NCBI RefSeq assembly: GCF_018320785.1
Contig: NC_054885.1
Coordinates: 5,902,921-5,966,920, forward strand
DNA length: 64,000 nt
Origin: Cheilinus undulatus
Taxonomy: Eukaryota; Chordata; Actinopteri; Labriformes; Labridae
Direction of reading: 5' to 3'
Positions 51,691 through 60,840 of the stretch are shown here, in pieces. The notes beneath the pieces are model-generated. The model did no database searches, was not told the origin of the DNA, and worked only from the letters and a program-made list of their open reading frames with translations. A program made the translations under genes and the position numbers. Numbering within the stretch: the stretch's first letter is position 1; each line of letters opens with the position of its first letter.

Positions 51691-52176
51691 GGATTTGTGC
51701 ACCTCTCATTTTTAATTTGATGGCAGCAACACATCTCAAAAAAGTAGGACAGGGCAACAACAGGCTGGAAAATTAAGTGGTGCTAATGAAAAACAGCTAG
51801 AGGAGCATTTTGCAACGAAGTCATAAAACAACTGGGTATAAAAGGAACATGTTAGAAAGGCAGAATCTCAGAAGCAAAGTTGGGCAGAGGTTCACCAATC
51901 TGATAAAACTGCAACTTAGAATTGTGGGTCAATTTCAGAAAATTGTTCCTTACTCTAATATTGCAGACTTTGACTATCTCTACCTAACATCATCAAAAGA
52001 TTCAGAGAATCTGGGGAAATCTCCCTGAGCAAGGGACAATGCTGAAGGTCAATACTGGCTGCTCGAGAACATCGGGCCCACTGCATTAAATCAGGATTCT
52101 GTACTGGAAATCACTGCATGGGCTCAGAAACACTTCCAGAAATCATTTTCTGTCAACACAGTTGCAAGTTAAAGCT

Positions 52177-52518
52177 GGATCATGCAAAGAAGAAACCACA
52201 TGTGAACAGGATCCAGAAACACCGCCGTCTCTTTTGGGCCAAAGCTCTTTGAAGTTTGAGAGCAACATATGCTCCAGTCCAGACAACGTCTTCATCAGGG
52301 AAGGCCTTGACTATTTCAGCAAGACAGCGCTAAACCACATACTGCATCCGTCAAAACAGCAAAGAAGAAGCCACATGTGAACAGGATTCAGAAACACCGC
52401 CGTTGCCGTCTTCTCTGGGCCAAAGCTCTTTGAAGTTTGAGAGCAACATACAGTATGCTCCAGTCCAGATGTCTCTTTCAAGGAAGGCCTTGACTATTTC
52501 AGCAAGACAGTGCTAAAA
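52177..52518 (+). repeat. Tandem duplication of about 175 bp inside a transposon
   Basis: 'aagaagaaaccacatgtgaa' to 'tttcagcaagacag' occurs at 52177-52328 and again at about 52362-52511, with shared 'cagaaacaccgccgt' and 'gggccaaagctctttgaagt'. Both copies differ by small indels (an extra gccgt and acagt in the second). Confidence 0.8.
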
Positions 52519-53179
52519 CACATACAGCATCCTTCACAACAGCATGTTTGAGGAGCTGGGGTCCTACATTAAAACAAGAATGTGACAATATTTCTAACCC
52601 AAAACTCCAGCAACTGGTCTCCTAACTTCCCAGACTTTTACAGACTGTTGTTGAAAGAAAAGGGGATGCTGCACAACAGTAAACATGGCCCTATCCTTCT
52701 TTTTTTTTTTGGATGCATTGCTGCCATCAAATTCAAATATAAAATATGAAAAAAATATGTACTTATGAGATTTGACAACTATTGCAATCTGTGTTTATTG
52801 ACTTTTAAACAGCGACCCAACTTTTTTGGAATTAGGGTTGCATTGAATGAATGCTTGTTGCTAAAGATTTAGTGTTTTTATGGTGTGTGGTAAAAAAAAA
52901 ACTTCCTCAATCCTGACCTCATTAAATCAGTGACTCTTTCCCGTAGGTTGAATATTTCAATACTGACTGTTCATGGTGTGGATGTTTGCCAGCGCTGTGG
53001 CACGTTTTATGATTCAAAGTCTCAGGTGTGGCTTGTTTTCAATCTTTAACGGTAAAATAACAGGTGGAAACTTACCATACAACATGCTTGAGCAGAACTT
53101 AACTCATTCTTACCGGCGTCAAAATGTCAAAGATGAAAATCAAAATTTGGGGTTTGAAATTGTTCAGTAAGGAGTAAGG

Positions 53180-54165
53180 CTTGCACGACTTGAGAATTTT
53201 TAAAGTCGACTTTAGTGTTATAAAAGTTGACTCAACTTCGACTAGTCATTGATTAAATCATGAATGAATCTACAGGAGAAGTCAATAGTTTAAAATAACC
53301 AATTATATATATATATTGCAAATCATACTACATATACGCCTAACAACAGGCAGCTTACAAACATTTTTGGTGTGAGTGCAAAAGGCAAAAGTTACTATGG
53401 TATATAACAGAATTTACAAAAAAAATCTGATGGACTGTCACTAGATTTCTAGAGTGGTACATTATCTGCCTTACCTGCCATCTTCTTAGTGTTCATTGTT
53501 TCATTTTATGTTAATTTAGCCTTTATTTAACCAATTAAGGCCACCTACAAAATACCCCTAAAATCCTAAATATTGCTCAGATCACAGAGATCTTTAATTG
53601 CCAGCTCAGATATTTATAGTTTAAAGACTAGGACACTCTTGCTCCCTGGGAACTTACTTGTATTTGAACTTGTATTGACCATGAGTTTTGTTTTAACAGC
53701 ATTTTAGACCAAGTTAAGTTTTAGCAGACAAGAATGAAAAACTCAAAAGAGTGCAAAATGTAATAACAACAGAAAAAATACTAATGATGGTGGGGCATTT
53801 GACAAGTTATCACACAGATTGTTGACATAAACAGAGAATAAAATAGGTCCTAAAACTGAATCTTGAGACACGCCTTTTGGACCTCCAGAAAAGAAAAGAC
53901 GGATCCATTTATACGAACACATTGGCAATCAAATAGTTGGCAAACCATGATGCTGCTTGGGTTGACATGCCAATGTGACGAAGCACATTTATCAGTAAAC
54001 TGTAGTCTACAGTGTCACAAACCTTAGATAAATCAATAAAAAGTGCTTCACATGAGGCATTGTCTAATCTTGTGATGCGTGATTAGTCGACCTTGAGCGA
54101 AAAGAGTCATCACACAGCAGTAAAGTCAACTGGTCGACTAGTCAACTATGCAGCCCCTAATAAGG
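53180..54165. mobile_element. GTCGACTAGTC-type DNA element containing a LINE reverse-transcriptase fragment
   Basis: The left side has 'aaagtcgactttagtgttat' and 'ttcgactagtcattgatt'; the right side has 'actggtcgactagtcaacta' and 'tgcagccccta', which are inverted counterparts of a common fish hAT-like end. Between them lies the unrelated LINE fragment at 53743-54075, so the structure is nested. Target duplications were not resolved. Confidence 0.55.
53743..54075 (-). mobile_element. LINE reverse transcriptase fragment
   Basis: The minus strand reads ALFIDLSKVCDTVDYSLL, then LRHIGMSTQAASWFANYL (from about 54055 down), then in 53743-53928 KGVSQDSVLGPILFSVYVNN. These are the reverse transcriptase signatures (AFDTVDH-like and the GVPQGSVLGPILF motif). 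Only part of the palm and fingers remains, with frame changes; no catalytic FADD box was seen. Confidence 0.85.
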
Positions 54166-54937
54166 AGATGTATCATCCTCGCTAAAGCTTGTTATTCTCT
54201 ATATATTATGAGTGGTGAAAGACCTTTGATTTACAAATAAATGTTCTGTAGATTCATGTCTGCACAAGTCACCCTACAGTGTTTAGTAATTCTGTCATGT
54301 GTTGCCTTCACTTAAAGAAACAACCTTGAAAGTCCTGATAAACAAACGTGCATCAGAGTGACTTAGCAGAGATTTGCTTTTTATGTAGTTTTAATCTCTT
54401 CTGCTCTGTTAAGCAGAGCCACAGCTCAGTTGTTTTCTTTGCCAACTTGGCGTTGATGTTCAGATACTGGAGAATCAAGAGAGACAAGTCTGACATGTTT
54501 TTATCACAGATGATAAAAGGTCTCTATTGTTATGATAGCTTACTTGTTTATCCCTGTGTGTCTATGTGCAAAAGAGCAATACATCAACGCCTTAACTGAC
54601 AGATAAAAACAGCAGGTGTAAGACAGAGCTGGAACATGTTCTGGCAAAGATTACTGGTGAGCTGTAGCTACTATTTGCAGGCAGTAACCACCTTCAGCTC
54701 ACCTCTAATTTCCACATACTACTTCAAAACTGTCCTGAAGCACACTGTGGAGCAAATTGCTCCCTTTCAGTTGAGATACTCACCAGGACTGTTTTCAGTA
54801 CCAGTCACTGCCAAACAGAGTCAATTCACGTTAGGGTTGACAGCCGTCCCATATTAACCGGGACATCTCGTATTTTGAGCTGAATTTGCTTGTCCGGACT
54901 CGGCTTGTCCGGTATACTGACGTTAACTCTCTGTGGT
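54166..54937. other. Intergenic, no recognised feature
   Basis: No exon recognised on either strand. Ends at the target site of the hAT element at 54946. Confidence 0.4.
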
Positions 54938-54945
54938 CTCTAGAC

Positions 54946-55573
54946 CAGTGGTTCTCAAATGGTGTGGCAAGGTACACTAGTGTGCCTTTAGGCAAGTCTT
55001 GGTGTGCCATAGGAATCTGTACCATATGTTATTACTATAACTTTATGGCAAGTACTATAAACAGGTCTGCCTTTTTTGCCCCTTTTCTGCCACTTGAAAT
55101 CTATTTTGCCACCTTTTTGACATTTCAATCCATTTTTGCAACCTTTTTGCCACTATTACCTTACTTTGGCCACTTTTTTTGTCCCATTTTGCCCTTTATT
55201 ATTACTTTTAACCCATTTTGACCACCTTTCTGCAACATTTAATCCTTTTTGGCCACTTGTAACCCATTTTTGCCACCTTTTTGACACTTTCAGCATGTTT
55301 TTGCCTCTTTTAACCCATTTTTGGTCCCTTATTCCAATTGTTACACTTTTTTGACTTTGTTTGACCCATTTTTGCCACCTTTTGCCCACTTTTGTCACCC
55401 CCAGTTGGCTGGGCTCCAGAAACCACTCCCCTTTACCCCCCCCCCCCCCATGGGCCGCCTTGACTGTTATATTATTTTAAAAGTCTATTTTGGATTGATA
55501 TGAATATGGTGTGCCTTGAGATTTTGGCTTAAGCTTAGGTGTGCCCTGGGTGACAAAGGCTTGAAAACCACTG
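54946..55573. mobile_element. hAT element (628 bp) with perfect 8-bp target duplication, carrying array C
   Basis: ctctagac at 54938-54945 is repeated exactly at 55574-55581. The left end cagtggttctcaaatggtg and the right end (inward) cagtggttttcaagccttt are inverted repeats. Inside are 'ggtgtgccat' and 'gtgtgccttgag' flanks, then a TTTTGCCAC-type array. The perfect duplication suggests a relatively young insertion. Non-coding. Confidence 0.9.
55070..55400 (+). repeat. Minisatellite array C, CCCATTTTTGCCA units
   Basis: Same units and orientation as array A. It is followed by the GC-rich motif 'ggctgggctccagaaaccac' and a run of 14 C ending at 55450, whose reverse complement matches the motif next to arrays B, D and E. 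Confidence 0.85.
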
Positions 55574-55829
55574 CTCTAGACTGTACTTTGTTGGTTCTGG
55601 ATCAGATCATAGCCCAGCAGGTAGCCCATTATGCTCTGATCAAGTCAACAACTGACACCTGTTGATCAATCACAGCTGCCTAAATCACACCAGTGATGGC
55701 TACAGCAGCCAAAGCCACAAACCCGCTGAGCTAAGATTTACTTTTAGATGGTTCTGTTCAGACGACAAAGAATGGAAAGCAATGATGACGTAGCTTACTT
55801 GTGTGTTGTCAAGGCTGCACATAAAGGAA

Positions 55830-57425
55830 ATAAAGAGGAGAGCTTTCTGGGGCCCAGCTGAATGGGGGGCCTATTAAGGTAAGGAAAAACATGCTCCATT
55901 GACTTTTTCATTTTTCCAGATAACTTTTTTTTTTTTGGATGTAGTACATTATAGCCTTTTCAAAATGTAAAGACATTTTCTGGTAAAAGAATAACCTTCT
56001 TGATTGGTAATGTTAATAATGTGGCTGGGCAAACTGAACTAAACCAGTCGGAAAATGCCAGATAAATGTCAGATAGCAAAGGATAAAGTTAAATACTAAA
56101 GGGAAAAATAATCAAACAGTCGCAGAATTAAAGTAAATTGCAAATATGGGTTAAATAGGCAAAAATTGACAGAATAATAGGGTGGAAAGTGAGGAAAGGT
56201 GATGAAAATGGGTTAAAAGGGGCAAAAATAGGCAACAAAAAAGGAGAAAAGCAGTTGAAATGTGGCAAAAATGTGTCAAAACAGTGAAGAACAGTGGAGA
56301 AATGACAGCAAAATGGGGCATAATGGGTTGGATTAAGTAGTGAGAGATTCAAAAATAACAAAAACTGGGCAAAAATGGGTGCTAAAAAGGCAAGAAGCAT
56401 TTAAGAAATGGCAAAAATGGGATGAAACTGGCAAAAAGTGACCGAAATGGGCAGCTAAAGTAGTGAATGAGTCAAGAGCAGCAAAAATTGGCCAAAATGG
56501 GTGTCAATAATGCCTTTAAGAAGTGGTTGAACTGGGCTAAAAGTAGCAAAACGGGGCAGTAAAGATGGTGAATAGCAGTGAGAAAACAAAAGTAGGAAAA
56601 ACTTGGCTCAAAATGGGTGTTAAAAATGGAAAAAAGCAGTTAAGATGTGGCAAAGATTGGTTTTGAAACAGGCAAAATGGCACAAAAAGAATGGCTAAAG
56701 TAGTGAGAGTCAAAAGTAGCAAAAATTTGCTAAAAGGGGGTGTTAGAATAGGCAGAAGCAGTTGAAATGTGGTAAAATGGTTAAAATATGACAGAAATGG
56801 GCAACTACAGTAGTAAGATATGCATAAGTAGCACAAATAGGCTAAAAATAGGTGTTAAAATGGCAAAAATCAGTCAAGAAGTGGCAAAATGGTTTTTAAA
56901 GTAGCAAAATTAGGCAAATGGGTGGCAAAAGTAGCCTAAATTGGCTAAAAATGGGTGTTACAACAGCAAAAAGCAGTGAAGAAGTGGCAAATATTGGTAT
57001 AAAGTAGTAATAGGTGACAAAATGGATGACCAAAGAAGAGAGAGTCAATAGTAGAAGAAATTAGCTAAAAGGGAGTGTTAAAAATGGCAAAAGCTGTTAA
57101 ATGAAGCAAAAATTGGTAAAAACTGACATAAATCAGCAGCCAAAGTAGTGAGAGAGTCAAAAGCAGCAGAAATTAGCTAAAAATGGGTGTTAAAAATGTC
57201 AAAAACCTGTTAAGAAGTGGCAAAAATGGGTAAAAAGGACAAAAAAGTAGCAAAACAGGGCAATTACAGTAGAAAAATGTCAAAAGTAGCATAAATTGAC
57301 TAAAAATTAGTTTTAAAATGGCAAAAAAAACAGTAAATAAGTAGCAAAAATGGATTTAAAGGAGCAAAATGGGGAAAAATAGGTTGGCTAAAGTAATGAG
57401 AGAGTCAAAAAGGTCAATAAAAATA
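55830..57425 (-). repeat. Minisatellite array D with higher-order organisation
   Basis: It begins with the family motif 'gagagctttctggggcccag' at 55841. From 56150 to 57420 it consists of GGCAAAAATGGG-type units. The phrase GTGTTAAAAATGG recurs near 56379, 56501, 56617, 56740, 56852, 56955, 57075, 57187 and 57309, that is every 103-123 bases (mean about 116). Linkers such as 'ctaaagtagtgagagagtca' recur with it. It is the longest array in the window; its right end lacks a recognisable terminus. Confidence 0.8.
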
Positions 57426-58189
57426 ATTTATATAGATGCAACAATTTTTGCAACTAACAGCATGATTTGATCTAACAGCACATTCATCTCTAAGGAAGTT
57501 AGTGTTAGCATATAAAGCCTTTAAATTTAAGATTTCTGTTTTCCAGTTTTCAGCTACGTCCAAAAGCTACTGAACATCTGACACACTGAAGAGCGGGAAA
57601 CTCCATCAGCTGGTCTGATTAAAGCTACTAAAGTTCAGACCTCTGCTACTGTCTAACACATCCTTAGTTTTCTTCTTCCTTTATATCATTGTGATTTGTC
57701 TTATCACTTTAACTGATTTTAGTCAGGTCATTTTCTGGTTTTGCTCCGTGAGTAAAATTACATTCTGTTTTAGTTTATTTATTGTCTTTCATGTCACGTT
57801 TCAGTTCACTGTCCTTCTACACGCTACAGATGTTGAAAACATAACAAAGAAAAGTAAGCTAGTAAGACAACGGAAAAGTTTCACCTGCAACAGAAACCTG
57901 TCGGACTGGGCCGACTTATTCCCAGAATAGCTGGCACAGATCCCCGCTGTGACCTCAATCATTGGAGCAAAACACAAAACACAAAACATAAGGTTAAAAA
58001 AAGTCACCAGGATGTTTCCTAACTAAGTGATGGCTAAGTGATGCGTGCCATGACAGCTATCATGGTTGTGTCTTAGTTTATATACAGTCTACTGCAATGA
58101 TACAAGATACAGCAGACTGCATGGAGGTAAGTCAGCAGCCATTATGACTGATGTCACTGGAGGGAAAAGCCACGTTGTTGTGACCGATG
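57426..58189. other. Intergenic, no recognised feature
   Basis: AT-rich; no exon or bounded repeat recognised. Confidence 0.4.
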
Positions 58190-58905
58190 TGGTATGTGGT
58201 AGTCAAGGCCTTCCCAAACAGAGGCTTTGTCTGGATGGGAGCATACTTTGCTCTAAAACCTCTCTCTGCTTTTCAGCATTGATAGTTCCTTTCCAGACGT
58301 ATGAGCTGGCTTCACCATAGGCACTAATGCAACCCCATACATCAGAGATGCAGGCTTTAGAGTTGAGCCAGGAGAACAATCTGGACGGTCCGTCTCCTCT
58401 TTACTTTGCTGGACACGATGTCGATGGTTCCCAAAAAGAATTTTGATTTGACCACAGAACAGTTTTCCATCTCGCCTCAGTCCGTTCATGGTGAGCATTT
58501 GCCCAGAGAAGACGGCAGCGTTTTTGAATCGTGTTCACATGTAGCTTTCTTCTTTGCATTAACTTGTATTTGTGAAAAGCACGGCCAACTGTGCTGACAG
58601 ACAATGATTTCTGGAAGTGTTCCTGAGCCCATACTGGGATTTTCAGTACAGAATCATGCCTGTTTTTAATGCAGTGCTGCCTGAGAAACCAAAGATCACG
58701 GGCATCTAATATTGACCTTCAGGCTTGTCCCTTGCTCACAGATATTTCTCCATATTCTCTGAATCTTTTGATGATATTCTGGCTGCAGATAGTGGGATAT
58801 GCAAAGTCTTCACAAGATAAAGTCGAAAACCATTTTAAGATGTACTTTTTCTCTCTGCCCATCTTTACGTCTGAGAGACTCTGCCTCTCTAAAATGCTCC
58901 TTTAA
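58190..58905 (-). repeat. Inverted copy of the CAACCCCGATTCC transposon family (truncated)
   Basis: The reverse complement shares 'ctgagcaagggaca', 'tttcagcaagacag'-region and 'actgtgctgacaga' features with 50929-52840. 'gaccacagaacagttttcca' at about 58451 matches the copy at 49126-49545. Terminal repeats were not found. Confidence 0.55.
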
Positions 58906-59085
58906 ATTTTTATTTTTTAAGATTTATTTTGGGCATTTTTTTATTTGGATAGAGGAGGACAGTGGATAGAGTTGGAAACAGGGACAAGAGCAGGGGAAAG
59001 ACGCAGTAAAGGGCCCTAGGCTGGATTTGAACACGGGCCGTCCGCGTACATGGGGTGCGCCTTAAACCACTAGGCCATCTGCATT
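58906..59085 (-). mobile_element. tRNA-derived SINE
   Basis: Read on the minus strand it has an RNA polymerase III A box TGGCCTAGTGGTT (59077-59065) and a B box GTTCAAATCC (59032-59023), about 33 bases apart as in a tRNA. A CT-rich body and an AATAAA-containing AT tail near 58955-58910 follow. The head is too diverged to fold as a functional tRNA. Confidence 0.75.
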
Positions 59086-59349
59086 CCCACCACTCTACAC
59101 AAGGATTTTGGAAAGATTGTTTTTCCCAAACTAACCTTAGTAACCACCACAGAAATCTGAGGACATCAGACGTGCTTTTATAAACCCTGTAAGGGACTCT
59201 GTTTGAACATTGATTTATTCAATTATAGTTTAATATCAGATAAAATGAGTTTAAAAGCATCAGCGTAGAAGATATTTGCAAAACTTTGATATCATGAATC
59301 CCTAACAAAAACACAAGAAATATGGCAGTGGACTCAGGCTACTGATAAA

Positions 59350-60295
59350 TAACATTAGTAAGTTTCCTTATTTTGGAGCTGAAAAGGGTGACACTATTTT
59401 GGGGTTCTGATGTTTTAAAAAAAAGTATTTATTTGTGCCACTTTTTATCAGCTTTTCCCGCCCAATTTTGCCACCATTATTTGCACCTTTACATGAAATT
59501 TTGCACAATTTGGACGCATTTCTGCCTCTTTTTATCCACTTTTGACAGTTAAGACCTATTTTGCCCCTGTTTTCATCACTTGTCCTGACTAATTTTTGCC
59601 AATTTGAACACATTTTTTCCACTTGAAACCTGTATTTGTCAATTTCAAATCCTTTCCACCACTTTTTTCTGCCTGTTTTTGTCACTTCTAAACCAGTTCT
59701 TGCCACTTTCCACTTTTTGCTGCCTCTATTGACCCTTTAATGCCACTATTAAACTGTTTTGCCACAGTTTACACCCATTTTTGCCTATTTTAACCACATT
59801 TTATTATTTGTTATGCCCATTTTCATCAGTCTAAACCTTTTATCATCCCATTTCACCAAATTTTCCTCCCATTTCTGCCAATTTAAATGCATTTTGGACA
59901 CTTCTTGATCCCCTTCTACCGTTTTTAATGCCTGTTTTTGCCATTTTAACCAATTTTTGCCATTTCTTGCTTATTTTTGGCCACTTCTAACCCATTTCTG
60001 CTACTTTTAAAATCCCATTTCACTACCTTATCCTCCAATTTTAGCCATTTTAAACCCATTTTAATTCTGTTTTAAAGAAAAGGGACTGGCATTTTTAAAA
60101 GGCTTTTTACAACAGCACAAATGAATTAAAAATATATTTCTTTCTTTGATAAGAGTGGTTATTATTCAGGTTAAATATAAGATATGTTTATCACAACTTT
60201 ACTTTATGATGAGCCGTGATTTTTCTGATCTATAGTCCCCATTTTGGCTGGGTGCCCGAAATGTCTCCCTTTAATCCCTTCTTTATGGACGGCCT
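59350..60295 (-). mobile_element. Minisatellite-bearing element, same family as the 44.8-46.1 kb insertion
   Basis: The reverse complement of 60100-60295 aligns by eye with 44806-44935 ('ggattaaagggagacatttc' against 'ggataaaggggacagctttc'; 'aagttgtgataaacatatct' against 'aagctgtgataaacacattt'). The reverse complement of 59375-59412 aligns with 45948-45990. Array E lies between. Two copies with the same left part, array and right part define a family. Confidence 0.7.
59440..60070 (+). repeat. Minisatellite array E, CCCATTTTTGCC units
   Basis: Same unit and orientation as arrays A and C, more diverged ('gcccattttcatcag', 'aatttttgccatttcttgc'). Confidence 0.8.
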
Positions 60296-60661
60296 CGTCT
60301 GCACAACTATTCTTGGATGTTCATGGCTGTGCTCAACCACCTTCAGGTACAGTGGGGGTCCCCAGTCTCTGGCACCTTTCGCTGAACTCTCTGGATGGCT
60401 CTGCATCATTTTAAATGTGGTGTCTTGTAAATCCAAAGCTGCATAAGGGGCACAGTGATTACAACTTCATTGTGTCTCCCATGGATTGGCTCCACTCTGT
60501 ACCAGAATGGGGAAATCTAGTGGGTATAACGTGTCATTGCAGCTCCACAAACAGCCAGGATAGAAGAAAAGCAAACACAGCAACAGCAGAGTTTTATTCA
60601 TCTTTATTTAACCTCATACTACTCTACAGGGAAGTAGGAATAATAAAGACAATGCTCTGGC

Positions 60662-60667
60662 TTTATT
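60662..60667 (-). terminator. bglap: Candidate bglap poly(A) signal AATAAA
   Basis: Minus-strand hexamer about 175 nt after the stop at 60841; a second at 60603-60608. Confidence 0.5.
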
Positions 60668-60840
60668 CCAGATGAAAAATCAAATGACACAGATATATTT
60701 TTGCATGTTGGTCCTCAATTCTCCCCCAGATTTCTGAATTTATGAACATATTTGTGGCTTACAGAGAAAAAGAGTCAGACTTCAAAGGTTAAGGTATTTC
60801 CTTTAGTTGTAAATGTGTGGATAGTATTTCATGATCAGTA

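Larger units (their letters stand above)
50929..52840. mobile_element. Long non-coding DNA transposon with inverted ends CAACCCCGATTCCAAAAAAG
   Basis: The left end caaccccgattccaaaaaag at 50929 and the right end (inward) caaccctaattccaaaaaag ending at 52840 are inverted repeats. The interior has no intact coding frame. It contains a nested block at about 51205-51690 and a tandem duplication at 52177-52518, listed separately. It is the longest of three related copies in the window. Confidence 0.7.

Noticed and set aside
55437-55450. Run of 14 C as a possible regulatory G-quadruplex
   Set aside because: A single homopolymer within a transposon, beside the family motif; more simply explained as slippage or an assembly artefact.
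59023-59077. Possible functional tRNA gene
   Set aside because: A and B boxes are present, but no acceptor-stem pairing and no anticodon stem could be drawn; it is the head of a SINE.
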